From: Paraconiothyrium sp. Pb-2020
Lineage: Eukaryota; Ascomycota; Dothideomycetes; Pleosporales; Didymosphaeriaceae
Reading direction: 5' to 3'
Length of the DNA: 64,000 bases
Assembly: GCA_022419385.1 (NCBI GenBank)
Contig: JAJUBI010000003.1
Span: 310,001-374,000 of the forward strand
This document shows positions 43,265 to 54,163 of this stretch, piece after piece. The notes below the pieces were generated by a model that did not search any database, was not told the DNA's origin, and saw only the letters and a list, made by a program, of their open reading frames with translations. The stretch's first letter is position 1; every line of letters begins with the position of its first letter. The translations under genes and the position numbers were made by a program.

Positions 43265-44331
43265 TTTTCTTGTTGGGTCAGGGCGTAAACCAGTTGAGGT
43301 GTGATCCTCAAAGTTGGAGAGAAATCGTTTCAAATAACTTGAGATCAACAAATAGTTGCTCGTGACAAATAGGCTACCTATCATGTGACACGATGTTTGG
43401 AAGACGATTGAGCGATCCAAATAGACCTAAAATACAATCCAAGAATTTGGGAATTGCATCAATCAGCACGGGGCAGAACAGGTGACATAACAACTAATAA
43501 GACACTGTAATACATCCAACGCAAATAGTTCCAAGGTTTGTTAATGATGTCAAACGTCGGCTCTCAGGCTTTCTTCATGAGATTGTGGGTCTAATTAGGG
43601 AGAGTAATGTATTGCTGGAGCGTAACTAGAAGCATTTGAAGGTCGCTTTACACGCACTGTCAGTATAAATGGGATGCACATGGGTGTTGGGCGAGAGTGC
43701 TTGATGACGACCTGAACAGACTACCTACGAGCCAGCGACTGATATGTAGAACTGCGATCATCTGCCTAGTCTCCCATGTCAGCTTGGGGACAGGTTATGC
43801 CTCGCAATAGGAAGCCTCTGCAAGGAGTGATCAGATACTCTGTCCAAGGGCACTCAAGCAGCTATGAGCCTGCGAAACATGAGCCGATACTGCATGGCCG
43901 AATTTCACATCTACGCCCAAGCTACTTCATGCGTGAGCAAAATCAGCGGGTGGACGGAAAAGCAAGAAGCTCCATAGTGCTAGTGTAGATCGTGCCCCAT
44001 ATTTCGTTTGGGCGTTAGCAGTTAAAGCCGTCGATCTACATTTAAAAGACTAAACTTATAGAAAGCATAGTAATTTACTTTAACAAACTTTTTGAACGCA
44101 AATATGTTGTGGGTACACAATGCAGGGGGATAGGATGGAGATGCTGTGGGAAGCGAGCGCGCTAATGAAAATTTCCTTCAGTCCCACAAGGATGATCAAA
44201 TCAAGCGGGATAACTCGATGTGACCACAAAGATGTAAACAAATCTTTCGCACCAAAGTACTTCCTTCTGTGGCTGATCAACTTGTATATATCCTCTGATT
44301 TTTGAAACAGTTATATCAAGCTTAGTAACAA
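43265..44331. other. Intergenic; no gene seen
   Basis: About 1 kb with short frames only. No repeat or RNA gene recognised before the tRNA. Confidence 0.5.
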
Positions 44332-44430
44332 TCCGATATGGTCTAGTGGCTAGGATACATCGCTCTCATTCACAGTGTTCACACTTGAATAAGTCCCGAT
44401 GTGGCCCGGGTTCGATTCCCGGTGTCGGAA
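44332..44430 (+). tRNA. tRNA-Glu (anticodon CTC) with intron
   Basis: The acceptor stem TCCGATA pairs with TGTCGGA (44423-44429), with A at the discriminator position. D-arm GTCTAGTGGCTAGGAT, anticodon stem CATCG/CGATG, and T-arm CCGGGTTCGATTCCCGG are all intact. The anticodon CTC is at 44365-44367. An intron of about 27 nt (44369-44395) sits one base 3' of the anticodon, the standard place for nuclear tRNA introns. Confidence 0.95.
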
Positions 44431-44688
44431 AGAGTTTCTTTTTGTGCGTTTGGAACGTTTGAACGAGTGTTGGATGTGGGTGCTGCTTTTTTGGACCTTG
44501 ACATGGCTTGTGTACGAGGGCTGCAAAGTCAACCCGATCGGTGCCAAGAACACGAACATCACGATGCGTCCGTATCCTAAATGGATAATCCCTTTTAACA
44601 AACTTCGAACTGGAATGGTATGCATCCTACACATCTACATAGTGCTTATTGACTCCTACGTACAATTCAGCCTCTTCCTCATCAACTC
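44431..44688. other. Intergenic; no gene seen
   Basis: Short spacer between the tRNA and the convergent PAN-like gene. A T-rich run (tttcttttt) right after the tRNA could serve as the RNA polymerase III terminator. Confidence 0.5.
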
Positions 44689-45778
44689 TTAACTGATACG
44701 GGCATCACCAGGTAACAAGCTAACAGTCCGGGTCAATGTCTGTGTTGCTGTGACCTGTGAGGTTATTGTGACCGATGTTGTCTTTGTGATACCAGCTGGA
44801 CCGGAGGTAATCAAGCACGAGCATGCCGAAGAAAGCGACGAGATACCAAGGCCGACCGAAATTTGGACCTGGCGCTTCCTGACAGGCAGCTCAGAGGGGC
44901 AGCTGACGTCGTAGAAAGTGTAGGGAGACATAGGGTTGTAGTTCGTGTTAGAAGTACTATGGGATATCAACAGTGGAACAGTAAATCGAGATAAGAAGTG
45001 ACATACGCATCAACAGTGAAAAGCATGCAATTAGCCTCTCCGTATCCGAAGCTCTTGCATTGCGAATCGGCCTTGCATGCAGCGCTGCAGGCGGCGAAAG
45101 TGTTCTTGGTGCCGGAGCTGTCGAAATAGTACGCAGCGGTATCCTTTGTATAACCAACGATTCCGCAAGCCGCGGAGCTAGGTTTGATCAGCAAGGAGAA
45201 TTCTGCAGGCCTTCCTATGCGTTTACGTACGGTGAAGGAGAAGCAGTTGGGGATTGGACGGTGGTTGTCGGCTTGGAAGATGTAGTTGGCTGCGGAGTAG
45301 AAGTCGGTCCTTTTGTCGTCGTCGTAGGCTTCAAAATTGGTCAACACTGTCAGTCTTCGATCAAAAAATGACCTACCCTGCCTGGCCCGCTACTAGACGT
45401 GGTAGGCGGATATAGAGTAATAATAACAGTCGTCTTCACGGTAGTGGTGGTGCCGGCAGTGACAGTGGCAGTCTGTGTAGCAGTTCCAGATTTCAAGATG
45501 CTACTACACATCAAGAGTGCCTCAGAAGTGTGTCCAACGAAGGAGTCCAGCCCACACTGAGATACTGTAGTTTGTTAGTCATGAGATTCATGGATTCTCA
45601 GCTATTTTCGAATAGCCGTAGTCGTCAAAACATAGCTCCCCGTAGGACCGAACATTGGTGCCTCACCATCTGGAATACCGCCTCGCGTGCTGGTAGGCCT
45701 CGGACGCTGTCTGGCTTGGATAGCTGCTGCATCGATACTGGCAGCTAGCACTGCGCCGAGAAGAAGAGATGCCTTCAT
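44689..45778 (-). CDS. Secreted Cys-rich protein with PAN/Apple-like domain
   Basis: ATG 45778 gives a signal peptide (MKASLLLGAVLAASIDAAA) followed by IQARQRPRPTST. Later exons encode QCGLDSFVGHTSE-type sequence, a Thr/Ser/Pro-rich linker (PTTTTKGPTSTPQPTTSS) and a Cys-rich domain: ACGIVGYTKDTAAYYFD, TFAACSAACKADSQCKSFGY and EANCMLF. Six cysteines are spaced as in PAN/Apple folds, and an exon with MSPYTFYDVSCP follows. Good introns are GTACGT...AAACCTAG (about 45180-45230) and GTATGT...CCCATAG (about 44965-45010). The donor of intron 1 is uncertain, perhaps GTTTTG near 45635. Role by family: extracellular protein or carbohydrate binding. It could be a wall protein or a secreted effector-like protein; the sequence does not decide. 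Confidence 0.65.
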
Positions 45779-46702
45779 CTTTGCAGTGGGACCCGGAGGT
45801 TTTCGAGACGCGACACGAAATCGCCGGACGTGCCTAGGAAGCTGCAACGACGAGATGGGGGAATGTATTCTTTTTATAACCGAGCGTGCGTGCGGTGCGC
45901 CCTGGGAATGAGCGACAGGGTCTAGCAGATAGCTCGTGATGTAGCATATTTCATTTGTGAATAGATGAGAGGTGTCCGTTCGAGCGCATTCGATACTCCG
46001 GTCGCATCGTCGCGGGCCAGGCCCGTCGTAGGCCGACGTTCCAGTGCTCATTAAACAGCTCGTGTCTCTATTGAGGATTCAATTGGGGCTGTTCGCATCG
46101 TATCTGCATTCGCTCCTGCGCCGAAATCGAGCCCTTCGCCATCCTAACCAGGCAGTGGGCACTCCGAAGCTGCGGTAGCGTGCAGCTAGCCCAAAATATC
46201 CGTGTGAGGTCCACCAAAGAGGGTATACTGAAGATTATGAACGATATATATCCAAAGTAGGAGCAATCTAGAACACGGTAGGTGGCTGAAGCTACCCCGG
46301 CCCCTAACCCGGCAAATCGCGTGTTCAGATGAAATTAACCTACGATCCTAAAAATACCATCCACGGAAGTTGGTGAGAACGTCGCGCACAGGGGATAAAG
46401 GCTTCAGGATTAAAGATCTGCTTTGAGGATAGATGCTGTTCGTAAGCTCAGATCTACTCTTCTATCTTGATCGTTGGGGGAAATGTCCGAACTGAGCTGT
46501 AGACATTCTCCAGGCGACATGAGAAGGGCGGCACGATACCTGTGCAGTAATACCGAGTATATAGGGCTTACGTCTACGTGTACTTCGCAGTTCTTGGCTT
46601 GGAAAAGTATTGTCGTAGTTCTCCATAAGAGGTGCAGCGCAAGGATCCCACACGCAGCGAACCTCTCCATGCACGCGAATGAGATGCAACCCCTACATTC
46701 CC
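45779..46702. other. Intergenic; no gene seen
   Basis: Frames on both strands without domains. Holds the promoter of the PAN-like gene and the 3' flank of the methyltransferase. Confidence 0.5.
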
Positions 46703-47533
46703 CTATTCTCTTGTGATAGTAAAAAATATCCGCCTTGTATCATCGTCATGAAAGCGGAAATGGTCTGAAGCTAGCTTTCGAAGTGTAGCATCGACGGAAA
46801 ATGACCCGCCAACGTCGTTACCAATCTTCCTCCACATTCCCTGGAGACTTTCTGGGTTATGACGATACATTTTCCCGGTTGGATTGGCTTCATGGTCGTG
46901 TGCTGCAGCGCTTACTGCACCAACCTGTCGACCAAGAATCATGGAGCCCTTCTCAGGACGAAGTAACCTTGCAACTGCCGTGGAGACCTTGACTTGGTCT
47001 TCGTAATCAAACAGATGAAAGAAGGACCCGGCGTAGACGATATCGAACGTGCCTCGTAAATCTACGAGTGACGAAGACTCATCAAAGATGTCCGCCGTCA
47101 AGAACCGACTCTTTAGGCGGTCGCGGTCGCGGAACAACTGATAACCCAATTCGATGTACTCTTTCCGGATGTCACACCCGTACAAATTCTCCGACGGCGC
47201 GCCGTCAGCCACAAGTTGGCGAATTTCTTGCCCGAAACAACAGGCCATATCCAAAAAGCGTTGGCCTTTGCTAAGACGCTGCAAAACCTCTGGGTACACT
47301 GCGGTATGATTCATACTCAATTCGAGGAACCGGAACTGTCCAATGCAAGGGTATGGAAAGATCTTCCAAGCCTCGTTGCGTACTTGTACAACATGTCCAA
47401 TAACCTCCTCGGCTGGTATCCAGCTATAGCTCTCAAGCAGATGGCGGGCATCTGCCGATAACTGGGAGTCATCCAGGCTTTCAGTAAACCAGGCCACGTT
47501 CCGTTCTTGCAGCTCGTTGGAGCTCATGTTCAA
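46703..47533 (-). CDS. SAM-dependent methyltransferase, fungal secondary-metabolism type
   Basis: A single exon of 276 residues. Motif I reads RFLDMACCFGQEIRQL (about 93-108), with GCDIRKEYIELGYQL as the acidic loop after beta-2, FLTADIFDE near motif II and GTFDIVYAGSFFHLFDYEDQ as motif post-II. The opening WIPAEEVIGHVVQVRNEAWK and the segment YPCIGQFRFLEL resemble a small methyltransferase family found in fungal meroterpenoid and related clusters. Whether it methylates a carboxyl, hydroxyl or carbon cannot be told. Its next neighbour upstream is an MFS carrier transcribed away from it, and an esterase lies beyond. Confidence 0.85.
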   Translation of the reverse strand: MNMSSNELQERNVAWFTESLDDSQLSADARHLLESYSWIPAEEVIGHVVQVRNEAWKIFPYPCIGQFRFLELSMNHTAVYPEVLQRLSKGQRFLDMACCFGQEIRQLVADGAPSENLYGCDIRKEYIELGYQLFRDRDRLKSRFLTADIFDESSSLVDLRGTFDIVYAGSFFHLFDYEDQVKVSTAVARLLRPEKGSMILGRQVGAVSAAAHDHEANPTGKMYRHNPESLQGMWRKIGNDVGGSFSVDATLRKLASDHFRFHDDDTRRIFFTITRE

Positions 47534-48828
47534 TAAGATCTAGAAAAAATGATGAATACAGTATTTAAACAAGGATGGGAGCTGCGCTGCACGCGATGCG
47601 TGTTCAACCTGGCAGATGTCGTTTCTTTTGGGTATCGCACGCGACGGAGAGCATTGCGTCATACAGGGTCATCTGCAACAACGCCATGTCCATGGCTCCA
47701 TTCAAGCGACAGTCGACAGACAACCCAACGCTACTTTCGATCTCTTGTTGCTGTTGTTATCCAATCAACATCTGTCATACTCTGGGCTGGTGCCCACACT
47801 CGCGATCGGCGTCCCGTGGCACCCCGGCTACCGATCGGCCTGATGCATGCATCCGCGGTAGGACATGTATATACTCCTGCGCAGTTTCCGAAATATGTAC
47901 AAGATCATGCACTTCTGATTGACAACTGGCAGGCTAGATTTCCACCCTTCGCTACGCAGAGTCTTTCGTTCCGCCACGTCGCGTGGGCATGGCTTCGCCT
48001 AAGCTATCAGGCAAATGATACATTGGCTCTCAACGCTTCTAAACTTCCAAGTTTAGTGCCTATCAACTCATGTTCTTCTATTATCGACTAAATATGCAGG
48101 GATATTACGCGCTCTTTCGCGTCGACATGTCTTTCTAGATCGGCCCCCCTAGCCAGAAGCATCCTAAGGAAGCCGATTCAGACCAGGATCCTGCGTATAG
48201 CCATACACTTGCTTCCCCGCATACGTCACACATCTTGGAGGTTACCTGACCCATGACTTGTTACTGTTTCCATACGTTGTACGAACTGGTTGCTCCCGCT
48301 CGGCTGGGACCACAGGACCCACTTCACAATGAAGGAGCATTCGCTTCTTGAGGTATACCAATGATGTCTTTGTACGCGCCACCATGATACGGAATGTCGT
48401 GAAAGATCAGTCAGTCTGTTCAGCCGGCTAGCAATGTCTTGAGGCGACAACGTCCGTGGAAGAACCGCGTTTTGCCATCCCGAGTGTCACTGAAAGTACG
48501 GAAAGCCATGCACGATTCCACTTTGTTTATTCTGTTGTGGTTTCTAACCGTTTGACCATTGAAGACTGACTGCCTCAAAGAGGCATATGTCCGAAGACAG
48601 TAAGTCTCGTTGAGATCCTCGTGCAAAGCTCTGGTACCTCCGTTTGCTCAAGACGGACATGGTATGCAGCGTCACAACTCTGGTGGGATATGACGCCAAT
48701 GGAGGACACGAAAAATGGGGCATCTCGCTGGCAAAAGCGTGCCACGCTGTAACTTTTGTATATCAAGCCCATTTTCCACGGTCGTAATGTGGGAAAACAG
48801 CAGATTATCCCTGAGCAACCGAAACTAA
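47534..48828. other. Divergent intergenic region
   Basis: 1.3 kb between the methyltransferase and the MFS gene. A 180-codon plus frame (47549-48091) overlaps two others and has no recognised domain. Promoters of both genes must lie here. Confidence 0.4.
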
Positions 48829-50363
48829 ATGGCCGAGAAAATAATCAGCGATCCCTGTTTCGACAGCGCCAGCATGACAAATTCCGAACATAGCTTCAGC
48901 AAGCATGAAAGCACGCATGAAGAAGGTGGAAAGCAAGCATGGTTGACTGTTGTGGGCTCATTTCTCGTCTATTACTCTTCCTTTGGGCTTCTGAACAGCT
49001 TCGGATTCTTTCAAGACTACTACCAGACAACTTACCTTCGTATGGTATCTCCGTCCACCATTGTGTTCATTGGCACCCTTCAACTCGCACTCATGAACTT
49101 CTTGTCCACCGTTTCTGGGGGAATATGTGATGCGCATGGTATCAAGGTATGCAGAAACGTCCACACGAAACTGTTCACTTACAAGACAGTAGTATCTGTA
49201 CATCTTCTCAGGCTTGGGCACATCAGCTGCACTTTTGATACTTTCGTTCTGTCCTCCGGGTGCATTGTGGGAGATCTTCATAACACAGGGGTTGCTCCTG
49301 GGCGTCACTGCTGCGTTCGGCATCCAACCAGCTTGTACAGTTATGGCGCATCACTTTTCCAAAAAGCGTGCAATAGCTATGAGCATAGTTTGTGCGGGTG
49401 GTGCAATGGGCAGTGTATGCTATTCCCTTATGTTCATACGACTACAGCCTTTGCTTGGTTTCAAGTGGACAATCCGTGTTACAGCGATAAAGGTTCTGTA
49501 AGTTTTGCCTGTGTGGGCTGCATGGACCATGCTAATATTGCAGTGTTTGTCACTCAATTGCTCTGTTTCTATCCAAGGACAAGGCCAGCCAAGCAAAGAT
49601 CAAAATCAGCTCATTGTTCGACTTCAATGGGTTCATCGATGCTAGGTATGCTGTATTGGCACTTGGAGCGTGCTGCGCGAATTTGGGTCTCTGGGTCCCA
49701 GGGTTTCACATCAGTAAGTGCACCACCGTTCTAGTACAGACGGGACTGATCTTAGTCAGAGTCCTATTCCATGAAACTATATCCAGCCCATGCAATCGGA
49801 CAATACTTCTTGCCGCTCATGAGTGGCACTGGCATACCTGGCATGATTGTGTAAGTTTTGGTGATCCTCCGCATCGACATAACTGACCTCACATCAGCGG
49901 AGGCCTTCTTGGGGATCGATTTGGTCGACTCAACGTTATCTTCCCGATGACCTTCTTCTCTGGATTTCTCTGTTTGTCCATCTGGCTTCTTGAGTCGTCA
50001 CTGCCGGTTCTCGCCCTCTTCGCCTCGCTGTTTGGGTTCACCTCCGGTGCTCTTATCTCGCTACTCCCGCCCGCTGTCAGTCAAATCGTCCCTGACGACA
50101 AAGTTGGTGCAAGAGTGGGCGCATTCTATAGTATCATATCTATTGCGACGCTGACTGGAGCTCCGATTGGGACGACCATCATAGGCAAGGATCCCGCAAC
50201 CAGGGAAGACTATCGTGGCTTAATAGCTTTTGCAGTAAGACTCTTCTTTCAATGCGCCAGATCAATTACTAACTTCACAAAGGGCTCAGCAATGTTGATT
50301 GGCTCGCTAGTGTTGTTCGCAGCGAGACTCCTTCACAGCCGAAATTTGCGGGAGAAGTGGTGA
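48829..50363 (+). CDS. MFS transporter, monocarboxylate-transporter-like
   Basis: Six exons (48829-49146, 49193-49497, 49544-49713, 49760-49850, 49898-50234, 50283-50363) sum to 1302 bp, or 433 residues. The N-terminus GGKQAWLTVVGSFLVYYSSFGLLNSFG followed by FFQDYY is characteristic of fungal MCT-like carriers. Other conserved pieces are GIQPACTVMAHHFSKKRAIAMSI, FDFNGFIDARYAVLALG and GGLLGDRFGRLN, the last being the MFS loop motif. About twelve hydrophobic helices fit. Substrate unknown; the family includes carriers for monocarboxylates, riboflavin and cluster metabolites. All splice junctions keep phase, so the gene looks intact. Confidence 0.85.
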
Positions 50364-50653
50364 GGATGTGGTAATACTGACGCTGAGAGGGAAAGGGCGT
50401 GCAATAATCAGCGCACCGGATTGTGTAGATATGCTGGGTTGTTCTGCGTTTGATGTTTCTTGTACCATTCCTGGGCATTTGCGCCCCCACCAGTCGCAGT
50501 GGGCTGTACCGCGGTTAGCGTGCCGAAATCGGCTTCCTACCAGTATCTGGCAGTACATAGACTCTCCTTCACGATGTACTTAGTCTCGTTTGCATTGAAC
50601 TATACAAACAATCTCCAGGCGCATCTACCCCATCATATACTGTTGTCTCCAAT
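50364..50653. other. Intergenic spacer
   Basis: Short gap before the esterase; no gene seen. Confidence 0.4.
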
Positions 50654-51544
50654 ATGGCCACAGTCCCACCCGCAGCCCTCCCAGCCCGCACAACCTCCCA
50701 TCTCCAAACAAACCCCAAAACACAGGCTCAGTATCTTATCCAGATCTCTCGGCCTCTCAAATTCGCGAAATCGCTGGAGCTACGTAACAGCCGCCTCCCA
50801 GTCTTCTATACCCTTGATGGCAACGCAAATTTCCTCACCGCTGCGGAAATCTGCTGGCGCGGAGAAACAACAGTGAACTGGGCAGGTGGTGGCATTGTCG
50901 TCGCGATAGGATACCCTCAAGATCCCACAGAAACGGGGCATTTGTATAATTTTGAGGGGCGCAATCGTGACTACACGCCTTGCGCGGCAGATGGGACGTC
51001 GGGCGGGGGGACCGGCAAGCTTGGATCCACGCTTGGTGGCGCGGACTCGTTTTTGGACTTCGTTGAGAGTGAAGTGAGGCCATTGGTGAAAATCGTGCTG
51101 AAGGATGAGGGAGTTGCAGTTGCACAAGAGGCATTTTGGGGGCATTCATTTGGCGGGCTGTGTGTTTTGCATGGCTTGTTCACGGGGAAGGGAGGAAGGT
51201 TCGATACATATTATGCGGTCAGTCCGTCGATATGGTGGGGTGAGAAATTCCTTGTAAAGGAAGAGGAGGCTTTCAGTGGGGGGAACACACGTCTAGAGTT
51301 GAGCTTTGGGCTATTAGAGGAAGAGTTAGAGCGGACGTCTAGGGAATCACAAGAAGACTTCGAGAAGAGGGTTGTTCACGCGAAAGAAAAAGCTATGGGG
51401 CCAAACGCGCGGGCCATGTACAAAACATTGAAGGAAAACGGCAAGGTAGGTAATGTTAGGCTGACGGTATTCGATGGCGAAGATCACGGAACCGTTTCTA
51501 CGGTTGGCCTGCTGCGAGCTCTGGTGCAATTCTTCGCGGATTAA
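50654..51544 (+). CDS. Alpha/beta-hydrolase, ferri-siderophore esterase-like
   Basis: A single exon of 296 residues. LPVFYTLDGNANFLTAAEICW and VVAIGYPQDPTETG are the opening strands of the IroE/Fes-like esterase family. The active site is FWGHSFGGLCVLHGLFT (GxSxG, Ser within about residues 160-170), with the catalytic His in FDGEDHGTVS near the C-terminus. YAVSPSIWWGEKFLV is strongly conserved in the family. Fungal members hydrolyse ferric fusarinine or triacetylfusarinine-type siderophores inside the cell to release iron. The substrate here is inferred, not shown. It follows the MFS gene on the same strand with about 290 bp between them. Confidence 0.82.
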   Translation: MATVPPAALPARTTSHLQTNPKTQAQYLIQISRPLKFAKSLELRNSRLPVFYTLDGNANFLTAAEICWRGETTVNWAGGGIVVAIGYPQDPTETGHLYNFEGRNRDYTPCAADGTSGGGTGKLGSTLGGADSFLDFVESEVRPLVKIVLKDEGVAVAQEAFWGHSFGGLCVLHGLFTGKGGRFDTYYAVSPSIWWGEKFLVKEEEAFSGGNTRLELSFGLLEEELERTSRESQEDFEKRVVHAKEKAMGPNARAMYKTLKENGKVGNVRLTVFDGEDHGTVSTVGLLRALVQFFAD

Positions 51545-52247
51545 TGATAAGATCGGCGGCCGGATGCTATACGAGAAATTCCTAGTTCACAAACCGGGCC
51601 TACCTCTCCGGAAAACTGTGCTCGTGCTCGGCGCTTTTGCTGCGATCTTTCAGGGTTATCACTATGAAGGGTACAGCAATTGGGAGATGAAGAATACCCT
51701 CTAAAAACGGTAACCGAACCGTAGCTGATCCTATAAGGTGCAAAAATAAGCATTGCCTAGTATTCGAGGCAAGCCGGGTTCAGGATTAGATATGGACATG
51801 CAGGCAAGAGTCGCACACCAGAGACTCCAATGTTCAGAAGGTCGCATCTCAGCACCACTGCACAGAAACGCGGTACTTACCCTTTTTTCATCGACGACCA
51901 ACAACTTGCCTTGAGTTATTACTGAAAGTTACATCAGTGTGGAGAGGATTGAGTAAGCTGAAACATTCTACCGAGGGTATTCTGTGCGGCGCTCTTGCCT
52001 CCTCTTATTATGGCAACTATGTCTGTTGGTGCATTTTCCTACGAAATCGGGTGACATACATGAAGTTATCAATGTTTTCATTGCTAGCCCAAAATCTATT
52101 GTATATCTTGAACCTGCGACAGGACTTGTTTTGAAAACGAAACACAGCTTTCTCCTAGACAAGATAAACATTTTTAGGAGAATCATTATAGAGACAGAGT
52201 TCAAACATCTAGTGATTGTCGTTCCAGCTTCTATGCAGTGCTATCAA
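51545..52247. other. Intergenic; no gene seen
   Basis: No coding or RNA evidence. It runs up to the start of homology with the 20.3-kb repeat at about 52248. Confidence 0.5.
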
Positions 52248-52384
52248 AAGTGAAGGGCGCTCCTTCCTTTTCTACTCGTCTAGTCCGTGCACTCGCAGTA
52301 AACAGGTCGCGCCTGCTATCCGCTCACCTTCTTACACCACACACTCAAATCCTAAAAAAAACTTATTTCCCTTACGACAAAGCG

Positions 52385-53673
52385 ATAACATTTAATCACC
52401 CCCCACCACGTGGGCCTAGTGGCTGGCAAGCCAGCAGCGGAAGAGGTCAAGGTGGAGCACGAGGACGAGGACGAGGTCGCGGTCGAGGTCGCAGTGGGCT
52501 GATGCCTCTGGGGCGAGACCTGGGAGGTGGACAAGGTCAGCCTGACTTGACCGCCAATCGTGGTAGCTCTGGTTAAGGTTATGGACAAGATTAGCGTGAT
52601 CCTGTTACCTATATAGGTATTTTAGGTAGCAGTGACACTAGTCCTTAAGGTTAGTATTAGGAGGGTCTTAGCCTACTAAATAAGTAGGATCTAGTTAATA
52701 TAGAACTTTCTCTTTCTAATAGGTTAACTATACTAGTTCTAGACAGCGCCTCTAAGAGAAAGGTTATAGAGAGGCTAGATCTATTAATAAACTTAATAGC
52801 TTTTATACTACTAATTAGTTCTTACTTAGACTAAGCTGACTTACTAGATAGTATAGGTAATAGGTCTAACTATATAATATACTCTTACTATCTAGGTCTA
52901 TATAGACTAGAATATATAGACTCTTAGATATATAATAGGCTATATAGAAGCTGTTATATAAAGGACTATTAGGGCAGTATAAGTTATATAGTATACCTTA
53001 TTTCCTCTTATACTAATATTTTATTAGTACTACTGCTAGACTTACCTCTTATAGAAATTCTATAATTCCTATCTTAGCTGCCTCCCTTATAAGGATGAAA
53101 AGGTTAAGATCTAGCTAATTATAAAGAATATTAAGATACTGGCTAATAGCAGCTACTTAGAGTTTATAAGACTCCCTTTAGTTATTAACTCTAAGAAGAG
53201 GAAGTAAGAGGCTAATAATAAGTATATAGCTATTAATAGTAAATTTTAGGCTAAAAAACTTAAAGACTTAGCTAGCTTAATTAAGGGCTATAGATACCTA
53301 GTCTTAGATAGAAGAAGATAGCTAAAGCAGCTTAGGTAGACTTATAGAAGGCTAAGGCTAAGTTAGATACTAAGAATAAAATAATTAATAAGCTAAGAGC
53401 TGTAAGTTAAGGTATTATGCAAAGTATAGAAGACGTAATCTAATAGATTAATAGGCTCTTGAGGAAGCTTAGGCCGCTAGAACTACGGCCCACGGCGAGG
53501 ACGCAAGGGGGTAGGGCATAGAAAGCAACCAGGCTGCCAATGCAGATGAGGACGAGGAAGAAGACACCAAGTGCTGGTCGGATGAGGTCGGATTAGGGAC
53601 AGCTCCAGCAAGTCATTTAAGCTCCCGATGGCAAGGACAAGGTTGGAGAGGACCCCCTCACAGTTCTCTGTGA
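52385..53673 (+). pseudogene. RIP-damaged RGG/coiled-coil gene family, copy 2
   Basis: This is the inverted partner of 18387-20263; homology begins at about 52248. The ATG of copy 1 is ATA here (52385), and DRPPPRGPSGW reads NHPPPRGPSGW, both explicable as G-to-A or C-to-T at RIP sites. A shorter GR run and one QPDLTANRG unit are followed by TAA and TAG stops at former Gln codons. The AT-rich core (52610-53420) matches copy 1 nearly throughout, with a 4-bp loss near 53325. The same GTAAGT intron follows KNKIINKLRA. The 3' exon starts ALEEA and AARTTAHGEDARG as in copy 1, but then becomes an acidic end (NADEDEEEDTKCWSDE) instead of 13-mer repeats, with a stop at 53671. Plainly non-functional. 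Confidence 0.65.
52610..53420. repeat. AT-rich RIP-mutated block, copy 2
   Basis: Same CpA/TpG depletion as 19110-19900 and aligned to it in reverse complement. Flanks on both sides return abruptly to normal composition. Confidence 0.85.
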
Positions 53674-54163
53674 CGTGGGCCGAAGCAGGCGTGGAGGATG
53701 ACCGATCCTGCAGAGACCGCAGCGATCTGCGGCTCTCTCAGGTCAGGCAGGTCATCACGGTCTACTACCACAGGCTCCTGTGCGCAGTGACCGTATGAGT
53801 ACTCCGCTGAGCAGAGACCACCTATTGCAGCATTCTGTAACTGGGTTGCGTCAGGGAACCATATCGGCCGTTGCTGCGAGTTGTCAGTTGGGTGGCGGGC
53901 ATTGGACGTTCGATTCGTACAATGCAATCCAATTTTGATACTGTTCAGATTCGTGCTTTGCTATCTGTAACTCCATTACAGGTCATGCTCTCTCATACTC
54001 ATACTCACACTAGCACTCCCTGGCTAAGACCTGACCAACACACCACTCGGGCCAAGTTATCCAATCTTTGATCTGTTCTTCGCACGTCGTCCCTCTGACA
54101 ATGACCTTGATGAACTCTGCCCCGCGTTCCCCGTCATGGTCTGACTAGACCCACTCACCTAGC
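53674..54163. other. Intergenic; no gene seen
   Basis: Contains a short run of ctcatactcatactcacact near 53995. No gene supported. Confidence 0.5.

Noticed and set aside
44350..44692. Protein frames of about 95 codons across the tRNA
   Set aside because: They run through a complete tRNA-Glu gene and show no domain.
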